38,939 nt of DNA from assembly GCA_023230455.1 (NCBI GenBank), contig JALNXH010000028.1, forward strand, positions 1-38,939. Direction: 5' to 3'. The stretch is from Rhodocyclaceae bacterium (lineage in GTDB: Bacteria; Pseudomonadota; Gammaproteobacteria; Burkholderiales; Rhodocyclaceae). The translations under genes and the position numbers were made by a program. Positions 1 to 8,952 of this stretch are shown piece after piece (positions within the stretch are counted from its first letter, which is position 1; every line of letters begins with the position of its first letter). The notes under the pieces were generated by a model, which saw only the letters and a list, made by a program, of their open reading frames with translations, was not told where the DNA came from and ran no database searches.

Positions 1-3000
1 CGACGGAGAAGACCTACTACGACGCTGAGGGTGAGAAGCTGGGGTCGAGCTACACGAACACGAACACGTGGACGGACTGGCAGAACAACGAGATCACCTC
101 GACCAACACCTCGTACAACGACGCCGACGGGAACTGGCTGGGGCGGGAATGGAGCGACACTGCCGGCAACGAGGGCTGGGAAACGCGGACGGTCGAGGAG
201 GTCACCACGTTTGACTTTAACGGCGATGGCGCTGTGGATAGCGCCGACGCGATGACGGTGCAGGTCGAGCGTGGCTCGAACACCTGGACGAACAATGGCC
301 AGAGCGAGACCAGCGAGTTCACGCGCTATTACGCCAACGACAACAGTTGGACCTTCCTGGGCGGCACGGAGACGCGCAACGGCGAGACGACGACCTACGA
401 TGCGAACTGGAACGAGATCGTCGATTTAACGGGACTGTCGGTGCTCACCGAAGCGGATGGGACGGCATTCCAGCTATTTGGCGCGGCGCTGTACAAGACC
501 AAGGTCTGGGACGCAAACTCGAGCGAAACGACCTATTACAATGCCGCCACTGGCGAGAAGATCGGTTCGGGTTACGCCTACGCGTGGCCGGATGGCGAGG
601 GCCTCTCATACAACGACGCCAATGGAAACTTGCTGAGGTCGGAATGGAGTGACAGCAACGGCAACAACGGCTGGAACACGCGGACGGTAGAAGACATCAC
701 CTTCGACTTCGACGGCAATCCGGACACGCCCGACACGACGCAGGAAGTGAAGGTCGAGCGCGGCGGGAACACCTGGAACACGGAAACCAGCAGCTTCGAG
801 CACTACTACGTCAACGACAACACGGGGACCCATTTGGGTGGCCAGGACACCCACAATGGCGTGACGACAAAATACGACGCCGGCTGGAACCCCATTGGTG
901 GCGGCGGGACCGGTTCGAATACCTTTGATGTCACCTTGGACAGCACCCCCGACGATGGCGATACGTTGATCGGGTCGTTCAATCCCTGGCAAGGCACCAA
1001 GGTCGAGCTGCATGACGCTAATCACGATGGCACCATCGACCAGTTAATCATGTCAGGTAGCAGCACAGATACCTTCCACGTCGACTGGAGCGGGACGGAT
1101 TGGACCGGCCATCGCACCGAGACCCTTACCTTCGGTACGGACTACGATGCCAATGGCCGGCCGCGCTCGGTGGTCGATGACGATGGCTCCCAGCCCATCC
1201 CCATTACCTGGCTGAGTGTACCGATCAGCGTAGAGGGTGGCATGATCATCGGTACGCTGAGTTTCGATGAGACGCAGGACGGCGGGCTGACGCATCACCT
1301 CGACATCTCCCTGATCGATACCACCGGCGACGGGATGACGCCCGACAGGATTCAGACCGTAACGGATTCTGGAACAGCGTCCTCGCAGACCGAGGTGCTG
1401 ACAATCACCGACTGGACCAACGGTCCTTCCGGCCCGACCTCGATGACGATCCAAGTCGTTTCCGACACCAGCGGCGAAGGCATCATCCACGGCTCGGCAA
1501 CGTTTGACACTGTGTCGGGCCAGATCGATACCGTGACGCTGCCGCTGCCTGAGGCGGGCGGTGGCGGAACCAGCACCGGCACCGGCGACACGACCGCGCC
1601 GACGCTAATAAGCGCGACGGTGCCGGCCGAGGGCATGCCGCGGGTAGTCCTTAGCTTCGACGATCCGCTCGATACCGCCGTCACACCGCTTTCCAGCAGT
1701 TTTACGGTGAATGTCGCCGGAAGTCCGGTTGAGGTGAGCAGTGTTACGGTCATCGGCGGGCAGACGTCTGGCACGACCCCGACAGGTGGCAAAGTGATCT
1801 TGATGCTATCCAACGCGGTGCCGGCAGGCGCTACGGTGACGGTGACATACACCGATCCGAGCAGTTCGGCAGATGGGACGCAAGACCTTATCCAAAACAC
1901 TGCCGGGCTGGACGCAGCAAGTATTGTGTCCTACACGGTTACCAACAACAGTACCGCCACAGGCGGCGGTGGCGGGACGGACACGACCGCGCCGGTTCTC
2001 GAACGGGCCAGTTTTGCCGAGGACGGAACCAACACCGTTACGCTTGTCTTCAGCGAGGCAATTGTCGAACCGCTTGGTCAGTTTGTCAGCCTGCGGCTGT
2101 TCAAGAATCTCGATACGTCGGGCAATTGGGATGATTTCACAATCTCCGTGAGCGCTATTAACGGCTGGGGAAGCAATACCCTCACGCTCACGGCATCAAC
2201 GAGCCCTGCGCTATCGGCCGCGGATGTCGTGCTGCTCCAGTACTGGGGCGACAACTGGGGCGGTGCCATGCTGGCCGATGCGGCGGGTAATCTGCTTGAG
2301 GCTGGCGAGGTGTGGATGGGCGGGTCGGCGAACAATGCGATCGATCTCAGCAACTACGGCAGCTGGTTGCCGATCACGCTACGCGGCAGCGCCGGCGACG
2401 ATACGCTGATCGGCACGGAGGCCAGCGATCTGCTGGTGGACGGCATCGGTGCCGACCGTCTGGTGGGTGGCGGCGGCGAGGATGGCTTTGTGTTGGTGGA
2501 AGATGGCATCGTTCGCCCCTACAGCCGGGATGTCGTTCAAATTACGCCGAATGACGACGGAATGTCAGGAGGGGGGGGGCTGGCCCATATGGTGATGGGC
2601 ACTACGGATGCAGGCTCCGGTTTCGATATCCTGTCCGCCAATCCCGATGCATTGAGTCTACCGTCGAATGTCATAGCAGCCGATGCAGCATCGGTCAGTG
2701 GGACCAATGGCTTTGGCTGGGCGAGCGTTGTTGGATACGACATTGCAGACGGCATCGTGAGCTTCCGTACTGCCAGCGGCACCGTTACGGTTAGCGGACA
2801 GGCTAATGTCGAATCCGCCGTGGCGTACCTGATGCAGAACATTGTCGATCCCGGTACGACGGTCGCCTTCAAGTTTGATGGAGATAACAACGGAACGGTG
2901 GAATCCTTGCTGGTGTTCCAGGATGGCGGCACGCTGGCAACGCAGGGCGGCAGCGCTGCGACGGATACTGTGGTGGTGCTGGAAAACCTGAACGGCATCG

Positions 3001-3974
3001 GTTCGGCCGTGTTGGGCAACACCGCCGGAGTCGGTGTGGTGCAATTGGTGGATGAACAGGGGCCGGAAGTGGTTGCGATGGAGATCAGCGGAAACATTAT
3101 GACCCTCGATTTCACCGAGGCGGTTTCCGTTCCCGACAGCGTGGCTTTCACCATATCGAAGAATGGCACCGCTCCGGTGGCGTTCACCAACATCAGCGGA
3201 GAGGGTACGAATTCGCTGACGCTGACGATGAATACCAGCTTTACCGATACCGACTGGTGGATGGGCAGCTACACGGCGACCGGCTCCGCGAACGGCTTCT
3301 TCGACGCGGCCGGCAATGCCATGCTCGGCGAGGATGGCGAAGGCTTCTGGGTGGACGGCAACGACGGCAACAACAGCATCGACCTGAGCAATTCTTCCGT
3401 ATTCACCCAGCTAGGCTATGACGTAATGGCCTACGGCGGCAACGATACGGTGATCGGTACGGCATTAACCGACTGGATCGAGGCCGGCACCGGTGCCGAT
3501 ACGTTGACGGGCGGTGCGGGCGCCGACGAGTATGGTTTCGTGCAGGGCGATTCGCCGACGCTGACATTTGTGGAGTCGAGTGGAGGTACGCCTTTCCTTG
3601 ATTTTGGCGACACCTTCGTTTTCGGCGGCGGTGCGGACATCATTACCGACTTCTCCGCAGGCGACAGCCTCAACTTGCAAACGGACCAGGCCGGTGTGCC
3701 GGGCATCGGCATGATGAATGGCGATCCGAACATGCTCTACAAGCCGGATAACGGGCTGGCCACCGACCAAGGCTTCTTCATGATCCGGGGGAACTACAGC
3801 AATGGCACGTTCAGCGTCGATGGCTCAACAAATGGGCACGACACGCTGGTGGTGTATGACGGCGATTCTGCCGCGAACACCGTGGTGCAAACCGGGTTGG
3901 TCCTGAGTGGTGTTGGGGACTGGTGGAACCAACTCGAGTACTCTATCGGCAGCAACTACATCGCGCACGTCTGA
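1..3974 (+). CDS. Giant repeat-rich RTX-type secreted protein, 5' end cut by window
   Basis: The frame is open from base 3, so only the C-terminal 1323 residues are visible and the true start lies to the left; the GTG at 234 is internal. In order it shows a tandem repeat rich in Trp, Tyr, Asn and Asp (residues 1-300, period about 173), EF-hand/dockerin-like acidic loops such as DFNGDGAVDSAD and DANHDGTIDQL, three Ig-like/SWM-type modules starting at about residues 529 and 660 (each opening DTTAP) and 1017 (DEQGPEV), and two short glycine/aspartate RTX-like blocks near residues 795-830 and 1145-1185. It has no cysteines in the motifs inspected. These features are typical of calcium-stabilised adhesins or matrix proteins exported by type I systems, and a complete type I secretion operon follows. 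The substrate role and surface location are inferred from that context; no enzymatic domain is recognised. Confidence 0.85.
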   Translation, partial: TEKTYYDAEGEKLGSSYTNTNTWTDWQNNEITSTNTSYNDADGNWLGREWSDTAGNEGWETRTVEEVTTFDFNGDGAVDSADAMTVQVERGSNTWTNNGQSETSEFTRYYANDNSWTFLGGTETRNGETTTYDANWNEIVDLTGLSVLTEADGTAFQLFGAALYKTKVWDANSSETTYYNAATGEKIGSGYAYAWPDGEGLSYNDANGNLLRSEWSDSNGNNGWNTRTVEDITFDFDGNPDTPDTTQEVKVERGGNTWNTETSSFEHYYVNDNTGTHLGGQDTHNGVTTKYDAGWNPIGGGGTGSNTFDVTLDSTPDDGDTLIGSFNPWQGTKVELHDANHDGTIDQLIMSGSSTDTFHVDWSGTDWTGHRTETLTFGTDYDANGRPRSVVDDDGSQPIPITWLSVPISVEGGMIIGTLSFDETQDGGLTHHLDISLIDTTGDGMTPDRIQTVTDSGTASSQTEVLTITDWTNGPSGPTSMTIQVVSDTSGEGIIHGSATFDTVSGQIDTVTLPLPEAGGGGTSTGTGDTTAPTLISATVPAEGMPRVVLSFDDPLDTAVTPLSSSFTVNVAGSPVEVSSVTVIGGQTSGTTPTGGKVILMLSNAVPAGATVTVTYTDPSSSADGTQDLIQNTAGLDAASIVSYTVTNNSTATGGGGGTDTTAPVLERASFAEDGTNTVTLVFSEAIVEPLGQFVSLRLFKNLDTSGNWDDFTISVSAINGWGSNTLTLTASTSPALSAADVVLLQYWGDNWGGAMLADAAGNLLEAGEVWMGGSANNAIDLSNYGSWLPITLRGSAGDDTLIGTEASDLLVDGIGADRLVGGGGEDGFVLVEDGIVRPYSRDVVQITPNDDGMSGGGGLAHMVMGTTDAGSGFDILSANPDALSLPSNVIAADAASVSGTNGFGWASVVGYDIADGIVSFRTASGTVTVSGQANVESAVAYLMQNIVDPGTTVAFKFDGDNNGTVESLLVFQDGGTLATQGGSAATDTVVVLENLNGIGSAVLGNTAGVGVVQLVDEQGPEVVAMEISGNIMTLDFTEAVSVPDSVAFTISKNGTAPVAFTNISGEGTNSLTLTMNTSFTDTDWWMGSYTATGSANGFFDAAGNAMLGEDGEGFWVDGNDGNNSIDLSNSSVFTQLGYDVMAYGGNDTVIGTALTDWIEAGTGADTLTGGAGADEYGFVQGDSPTLTFVESSGGTPFLDFGDTFVFGGGADIITDFSAGDSLNLQTDQAGVPGIGMMNGDPNMLYKPDNGLATDQGFFMIRGNYSNGTFSVDGSTNGHDTLVVYDGDSAANTVVQTGLVLSGVGDWWNQLEYSIGSNYIAHV
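12..893 (+). repeat. Tandem 519-bp coding repeat (about 173 aa), two copies visible
   Basis: The peptide TYYDAEGEKLGSSY at base 12 recurs as TYYNAATGEKIGSGY at base 531, exactly 519 bases later and in frame. The match continues through SYNDADGNWLGREWSD / SYNDANGNLLRSEWSD, GWETRTVEEV / GWNTRTVEDI, VQVERGSNTW / VKVERGGNTW and YYANDNSWTFLGG / YYVNDNTGTHLGG. The second copy ends around base 893 in a GGGG linker. The repeats are diverged, so they are old rather than recently amplified. More copies may lie to the left of the window. Confidence 0.85.
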
Positions 3975-3986
3975 CAGGCGTTCCCC

Positions 3987-4002
3987 GGCTCGGTAACGAG
4001 CC
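3987..4002 (+). other. Small hairpin after the secreted-protein stop codon
   Basis: GGCTCG at 3987-3992 pairs with CGAGCC at 3997-4002 around a GTAA loop. It sits just before the main terminator hairpin and may add to transcript-end stability. Confidence 0.5.
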
Positions 4003-4007
4003 AGCAA

Positions 4008-4042
4008 CGAAACCGCCCGCCTCTGCGGGCGGTTTCGTGTTT
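4008..4042 (+). terminator. Rho-independent terminator after the secreted protein gene
   Basis: A perfect 13-bp stem (4008-4020 with 4025-4037) closes a CTCT loop and is followed by TGTTT. It separates the secreted-protein gene from the secretion operon, so the two are probably separate transcripts or linked only by readthrough. Confidence 0.85.
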
Positions 4043-4073
4043 AATGCAGGACATATTGTTGAAAGGTAGAACC

Positions 4074-4340
4074 ATGACGGATGCGGTCGAAGCCCTGAAA
4101 GCGCAACTGGCGCGCGAAATCGAAGCCATCACCGAACAGCAAAACAAGCAGTCGGAAGCGCTGAAGGCACAGCAGCAGGCGCAACTGGCTGCGCTGGTCA
4201 AACAGCAGGAGCATCAGTTGGCGGCGCTCCAGCAGAGTCAGCGGGCGCAACTGGACTCTGTGCGGGCGCGTCACGCGGCGCAGTTGAGCGCTCAAACGGC
4301 GGCGACGGCGGCGCAAAATGCGCAGCCGACCCGGCATTGA
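4074..4340 (+). CDS. Small Gln/Ala-rich coiled-coil protein
   Basis: This 88-residue protein has no family I recognise. The ATG at 4074 is preceded at 7-nt spacing by AAAGG (4062-4066), which favours it over the ATG at 4044. From about residue 5 to 75 it is one continuous charged, Gln- and Ala-rich helix with leucines at heptad-like spacing (AALKAQ-, QQEHQLAAL- and QSQRAQLDSV-type segments), predicting a parallel coiled coil. There is no signal peptide or membrane segment, so it is presumably cytoplasmic. It lies between the terminator of the secreted protein and the TolC-like gene, close enough to be the first gene of the secretion operon. A scaffold or helper role in export is possible but unproven. 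Confidence 0.6.
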   Translation: MTDAVEALKAQLAREIEAITEQQNKQSEALKAQQQAQLAALVKQQEHQLAALQQSQRAQLDSVRARHAAQLSAQTAATAAQNAQPTRH

Positions 4341-4365
4341 CAACGGTGCAGGAGGATCGCTTGGA

Positions 4366-5586
4366 GTGGTTGACGTGCGTTTGATTGCGTTTGGTCTGGC
4401 TTGGCTGTGCCTTGCCGCCGGTTCGGCACTGGCGGCGCCGCCGACGACCTACGATCAAGTGCTGGCCGCCGCACTGACCAAGCACCCTGCGGTACTTGGC
4501 AAGCGTTCGCTTCAGGCCTCGGCGCAGGCCGACAAGGAGGGGGCGGAATGGGCCCGCTATCCGACGCCGAGCGTCGAGGCGACGCGGCGCGGCGGTACCG
4601 ACGGCGCCGGGCTGTTGCGCATCGACCAGCCTCTATGGACCGGCGGCCGCATCACCTCGGGAATCGACGTGGCGGAACGTCGGCTGAATGCGGCCGATGC
4701 CGCGGTGGAAGAAGCACGCCTCGATCTTTCGCTGCGGGTGATTACCGCCTACCTGGAAGCTTTGCGGCAAAAGGGCCGCGAGAGCCATGCCCGCGCGGGC
4801 GTGCGCGAACACGAAAAGCTGCTCGACATGATCAATCGCCGAGCGAAGCAGGAGGTCAGTTCGCAGACCGACCAGCGCTTGGCCGAGTCGCGGCTGTATC
4901 AGGCGAGCAACGAACTCTCGCAGATCAGCCAGGCACTGAGGAGCGCCTTGACCCAGTTGAGCCAGTTGAGCGGCGAGCGGGTGGACGATGTCGCGTGGAG
5001 CGGGCTCGGCGACCGGGATGCGCCGCCGAGCTTCGAGGCGGCGCTGCACGCGGCCTTGCAGGCGTCGCCGACCATGCAGCGCTTGAAGCATGAGGAAGAG
5101 GCGGCCGCCTCGGACATTGAATTGAAACGTGCCGCCTACATGCCGCAATTGGCGTTGCGGCTGGAGCGGGAAGCGGGCGGCGGGACGATCGCCGACAGCC
5201 GCGCCATGATCGTGCTGCTGGCCCAGCCGGGTGCTGGGCTTTCCGCGGTGTCCGGCGTGGATGCTGCCGTTGCCCGGCGCGAAGCCGCCCGCCAGGCGCT
5301 GGAGGGGGCGGATCGGGACGTGCGGCAACGCATTGCGCTCGACTGGGACGAGATGCTGGCCGCCCGCTCCAGAACGGAGGCGGCGATGCGCTCGAGCGAA
5401 ATGTCGAGCGAGGTATTCGATTCGTACACCCGTCAGTACGTGATCGGCCGGAAATCGTGGCTTGACGTGCTCAATTCGGTGCGCGAAGCGGTACAGGCGA
5501 AATACACGCTTGAGGATGCACGCACCCAAACAGTGGCTGCGGCGATGCGCTTGCGCGCACAGATGCAATTGTCGAGAACGGAATGA
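4366..5586 (+). CDS. TolC-family outer membrane channel of a type I secretion system
   Basis: The protein is the outer-membrane/periplasmic duct of a type I exporter. A GTG start at 4366 is chosen because AGGAGG at 4350-4355 lies 10 nt upstream; the frame is open further up to 4318, but that would place the signal peptide internally. From 4366 the protein is 406 residues and starts with a clear signal peptide (VRLIAFGLAWLCLAAGSALA, cleavage near ALA-APP). The mature part is helical with the two-fold repeat of outer membrane efflux proteins, including a TYDQVLAAALTKHP opening and a second half beginning near DAPPSFEAALHAALQ. It overlaps the ABC exporter gene by four bases (ATGA), showing translational coupling. 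Confidence 0.9.
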   Translation: MVDVRLIAFGLAWLCLAAGSALAAPPTTYDQVLAAALTKHPAVLGKRSLQASAQADKEGAEWARYPTPSVEATRRGGTDGAGLLRIDQPLWTGGRITSGIDVAERRLNAADAAVEEARLDLSLRVITAYLEALRQKGRESHARAGVREHEKLLDMINRRAKQEVSSQTDQRLAESRLYQASNELSQISQALRSALTQLSQLSGERVDDVAWSGLGDRDAPPSFEAALHAALQASPTMQRLKHEEEAAASDIELKRAAYMPQLALRLEREAGGGTIADSRAMIVLLAQPGAGLSAVSGVDAAVARREAARQALEGADRDVRQRIALDWDEMLAARSRTEAAMRSSEMSSEVFDSYTRQYVIGRKSWLDVLNSVREAVQAKYTLEDARTQTVAAAMRLRAQMQLSRTE

Positions 5587-7727
5587 ACGAAACTTTGGAT
5601 CTTTCGATGGTGAGCTCCGGTGTGGGCGATGTCCATGCGGGAATAGGCCGGTTGCTGGATCGCGCGGCACGGCTGGCCGGGCAGCGGGTTGCCCGGGAAC
5701 GGTTGAACGACCTCGACCGGCGGGTCGGCGAAAAGCTCCCCGGCGGGTCGGCGATTGCCCTCTTCGCCGAAGCGTGGCGGCTCGCCCAGCTCGATGGCAC
5801 GCCGGCCGCGTTGAGCGACCCGACCCCGGCCGATCTGCCATTCGCCGTTCATCTGGCGGATCGAGGCTGGGCGTTGATCGTCGCGCGCAGTCCGGATGGC
5901 CGTTGGCGTGGCGAAAGCCTCGATGGCGGGGACCTGAACCTTCCCGATCTGCGCCTGGGCATCTGCATTTCGCTGCCGCGCCGTTCGCAGGCGGCCAGCG
6001 ACCGGCCGAAGGCGCTGGAGTTGGTGTGGAACGCGCTGTGGGCGCACAAGCGCGTGTTCGCCGATGCGGTGCTGGCGACCGGGCTGGTTTCCATGCTTGC
6101 CCTGGCGACCTCGCTGTATGCCATGCAGGTTTATGACCGGGTGATTCCGCACCACGGGTTCAATACCTTGTGGGTGCTCTCGGTGGGCGTCGCTTTGTCG
6201 ATCCTGCTCGAATTCGGGCTCAAGCAACTGCGCAGCCATATCGTCGATCGCACCTGCAACGCGATCGACCATCAATTGTCCGAATGGTTTTTCAGCCGCA
6301 TGCTCGGCATCCGCATGGAAGTGCGGCCGCCGTCGGTCGGCACCCTGGCGTCGCAGGTCAAGGGATTCGAAATGGTGCGCGGGGTGCTGGCGTCGACCTC
6401 GTTGTTCGTACTCGCCGATGTGCCGTTCGCGATCCTTTTCCTGATCGTGATCGCCCTGGTCGGCGGCTGGGTGGTCGCGGTTCCTCTCATCGCCATGCCC
6501 ATTGCGCTGTTTGCCGGCCTGGTCTTCCAGGGGGTCATTCAGCGACATACGCGGCGCAATCTTTCGGCCAGCAACCGCAAGGCAGGTTTGCTGGTCGAAG
6601 CTGTCGACGGTGCAGAGGCGCTCAAGTCGAACAGCGGCGAATGGGCGGTCCAGGCGCGCTGGAACGGCCTGGTCGATGAAACCAGCGAGGCGGAGCAGGG
6701 GACGCGAAGCTACACGGCGCTGTCGCAGAACATGACGGTCGCGCTTCAGCAACTGGCCTACATTGCGCTCGTCGCCGCCGGTGCCTATCTGGTGGCGGAA
6801 AACAAGATGACGATGGGGGCGCTGATCGCCTGCTCGATTATCGGCAGCCGGGCGATGACGCCGATTGTGCAACTGCCGGGGGTGATGGTGCAGTGGGCGC
6901 TGGCACGGGCGGCGCTGGACGGGCTGGAGCAGATCGTTGCGCTGCCGAACGAGGCCGACGATGCGCACACCGTACTGATGCCGCAGAGCCTGGACGGCAG
7001 CCTGGCTTTCGAGCGCGCGCGTTTCGTTTACGGCACGACCAAACGGCTTGCGCTGGAGGTGGAACGGATGGATATCCGGCCGGGCGAGCGTATTGGCCTG
7101 ATCGGCCCGATCGGCTCCGGCAAGAGCACCTTGCTCAAGCTCGCGTCCGGCCTGTATCGCCCGATCGAGGGCAAGGTATTCCTCGGCGGGATCGATCTGG
7201 CCACTCTGGCGCCGGCGGTGACGCGCGAGATCATCGGCTATCTGCCGCAGGAAACCCGGCTGTTCAGCGGCACCCTGCGCGACAACCTGCTGCTCGGCCT
7301 GCCCGATCCCGGCGAGGAGGCGATCCTGGCGGCGGCGAAACGCACCGGTTTGATCGATCTGATTCTCGGCCAGCCCCTCGGCTTGGCGCTCGAATTGACC
7401 GAAGGCGGACGCGGGGTTTCCGGCGGTCAGAAGCAGTTGATCGCCCTGACCCGGATGCTGCTCGCCCGACCGAAGGTCTGGCTGCTCGACGAACCGACCG
7501 GCGCGATGGATTCGGCAAGCGAGGCCCGCGTGGTGAACCTGCTGCGCGAACTGGGCGGCGAAGGTGTCACCCTGGTGGTGACCACGCACAAGACCGCGCT
7601 GTTGCCGATCCTCGATCGACTGGTGGTGTTGAGCGGTGGGCGGGTGCAGCTTGACGGGCCCCGCGATGCGGTATTGACCAGAATTTCCGGCAAGCCACAG
7701 CCGGTGTCGCAGGAGTCGGTCGCGTGA
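5583..7727 (+). CDS. Type I secretion ABC transporter (permease-ATPase fusion, LapB-like)
   Basis: This inner-membrane ABC exporter of 714 residues energises secretion of the RTX-type substrate. An N-terminal cytoplasmic domain of about 140 residues sits where peptidase-C39-like domains occur but shows no obvious catalytic Cys/His pair, as in exporters that do not cleave a leader. The transmembrane domain follows (about 150-430; segments such as ALATSLYAMQVYDRVIPHHG and FVLADVPFAILFLIVIALVG). The ATPase has Walker A GPIGSGKST at 508-516, signature VSGGQ at 612-616, Walker B VWLLDE at 632-637 and a switch His in VVTTHK. The start overlaps the TolC-like gene and the stop overlaps the adaptor gene, each by four bases. 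Confidence 0.93.
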   Translation: MNETLDLSMVSSGVGDVHAGIGRLLDRAARLAGQRVARERLNDLDRRVGEKLPGGSAIALFAEAWRLAQLDGTPAALSDPTPADLPFAVHLADRGWALIVARSPDGRWRGESLDGGDLNLPDLRLGICISLPRRSQAASDRPKALELVWNALWAHKRVFADAVLATGLVSMLALATSLYAMQVYDRVIPHHGFNTLWVLSVGVALSILLEFGLKQLRSHIVDRTCNAIDHQLSEWFFSRMLGIRMEVRPPSVGTLASQVKGFEMVRGVLASTSLFVLADVPFAILFLIVIALVGGWVVAVPLIAMPIALFAGLVFQGVIQRHTRRNLSASNRKAGLLVEAVDGAEALKSNSGEWAVQARWNGLVDETSEAEQGTRSYTALSQNMTVALQQLAYIALVAAGAYLVAENKMTMGALIACSIIGSRAMTPIVQLPGVMVQWALARAALDGLEQIVALPNEADDAHTVLMPQSLDGSLAFERARFVYGTTKRLALEVERMDIRPGERIGLIGPIGSGKSTLLKLASGLYRPIEGKVFLGGIDLATLAPAVTREIIGYLPQETRLFSGTLRDNLLLGLPDPGEEAILAAAKRTGLIDLILGQPLGLALELTEGGRGVSGGQKQLIALTRMLLARPKVWLLDEPTGAMDSASEARVVNLLRELGGEGVTLVVTTHKTALLPILDRLVVLSGGRVQLDGPRDAVLTRISGKPQPVSQESVA

Positions 7728-8878
7728 TCAAGCAGATGAAAATGGGTACCAGCCGTGTGTTGATTTGGGGCAGCGCATGCGCTGTCGTCGCTTTCCTTGT
7801 CTGGGCGAACTGGGCGGAGCTGGACGAGATCACGCGTGCCAGCGGGCAGGTCATCGTCAGTTCGCGGAATCAGGTGATTCAGGTGATGGAAGGCGGTGTG
7901 CTGGCCGAGCTTCCAGTCAAGGAGGGTGTGGTCGTCAAGCGCGGGCAGGTGCTGGCGCGCTTCGATAAGACCAAGGCCGAAGCCAGCTACCTGGAAGGCT
8001 TGGCGAAGGAGGCGGCATTGAAGGCCGCGGTGGCCCGTCTGAATGCGGAGATTTTCGGCGGTGAGCCGAAATTCCCCAAGGAGTTGGCGGACTACGCGGA
8101 TTTTCGGGCCAATCAATTAGCTCTATTTAAAAAGCGCCAGGGCGCCTTGCGTGAGGAAGTCGCGTCGCTGGGAAAAGCCGAAGAGCTGATCAAGGAGGAG
8201 CTGGAGATGAACCTCCCCCTGCTTAAAACGGGGGATGTCAGCCGTGCGGAAATCATCAAGCTGCAACGTCAGGTGGTCGATGTGCGCAGCCAGATAACCA
8301 ATAAGCGCAACAAGTATCTACAGGACTGCCAGGCCGAACTGGTCAAGGCCGAGGAAGACTTGGCCGGGATTCAGCAGGTCGTCACCCAGCGCAAGGAACA
8401 GTTGAATTTCACGGAAGTAATTTCGCCGATGGACGGCATCGTCCGCAACGTCAAATTGACCACGTTGGGCGGGGTGGCCCGACCCGGCGATGAAATCATG
8501 CAAATCGTGCCGGTGGACGACGATCTGGTTGTCGAAGCGAAGGTGAGGCCGGCCGATATTGCGTTCGTCAAACCGGGGTTGCCGGCGACGGTCAAGCTCG
8601 ACGCCTACGACTATTCGATTTACGGCGTCCTCCACGGCGAGGTCAGTTACATCAGCGCAGATACGCTGACCGAAACCGTTCAGGGAGTCGAGCAACCCTA
8701 TTACCGGGTGCAGATCAAGACCAAGAAGGACAGCCTTGCCGATCACAAAGGCGAGCACATCAGCATCCAGCCGGGAATGACGGCGACCATCGAAGTCATG
8801 ACCGGGCGGAAAACCGTTTTGCGCTATCTGACCAAGCCGATCACCAAAACCCTTTCGGAATCGATGGGGGAGCGATGA
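7724..8878 (+). CDS. HlyD-family periplasmic adaptor of the type I secretion system
   Basis: The 384-residue membrane fusion protein links the ABC exporter to the TolC-like channel. It starts with GTG inside the stop region of the exporter gene (GTGA overlap). One N-terminal membrane helix (about residues 12-28) is followed by a split lipoyl/barrel-sandwich domain (VIQVMEGGVLAELPVKEGVVVKRGQ written in two parts: VIQVMEGGVL then PVKEGVVVKRGQVLARFD), a long helical hairpin (about 95-225, many Glu/Lys/Leu) and the second lipoyl half with VISPMDGIVRNV, then a beta-barrel domain with AKVRPADIAFVKPG. Length and order fit LapC/HlyD. It is the last gene of the operon; minC follows after 74 bases. Confidence 0.93.
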   Translation: MIKQMKMGTSRVLIWGSACAVVAFLVWANWAELDEITRASGQVIVSSRNQVIQVMEGGVLAELPVKEGVVVKRGQVLARFDKTKAEASYLEGLAKEAALKAAVARLNAEIFGGEPKFPKELADYADFRANQLALFKKRQGALREEVASLGKAEELIKEELEMNLPLLKTGDVSRAEIIKLQRQVVDVRSQITNKRNKYLQDCQAELVKAEEDLAGIQQVVTQRKEQLNFTEVISPMDGIVRNVKLTTLGGVARPGDEIMQIVPVDDDLVVEAKVRPADIAFVKPGLPATVKLDAYDYSIYGVLHGEVSYISADTLTETVQGVEQPYYRVQIKTKKDSLADHKGEHISIQPGMTATIEVMTGRKTVLRYLTKPITKTLSESMGER

Positions 8879-8886
8879 AGAACCTG

Positions 8887-8912
8887 CGTTCGAACGGACC
8901 GACGCTCGAACG
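8887..8912 (+). other. Short inverted repeat between the secretion operon and minC
   Basis: CGTTCGA at 8887-8893 pairs with TCGAACG at 8906-8912. There is no T-tract, so it is only a weak candidate for a transcript-end or regulatory structure. Confidence 0.3.
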
Positions 8913-8952
8913 TTGAGTAGACTGCGCGACTTTGCTTCGCTCCTCATCGCCC

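Noticed and set aside
5433..7589. 718-codon minus-strand open frame opposite the ABC exporter
   Set aside because: It is antisense to a gene with complete ABC motifs, has a highly basic, Arg/Gln/His-rich composition typical of GC-rich antisense frames, and shows no domain.
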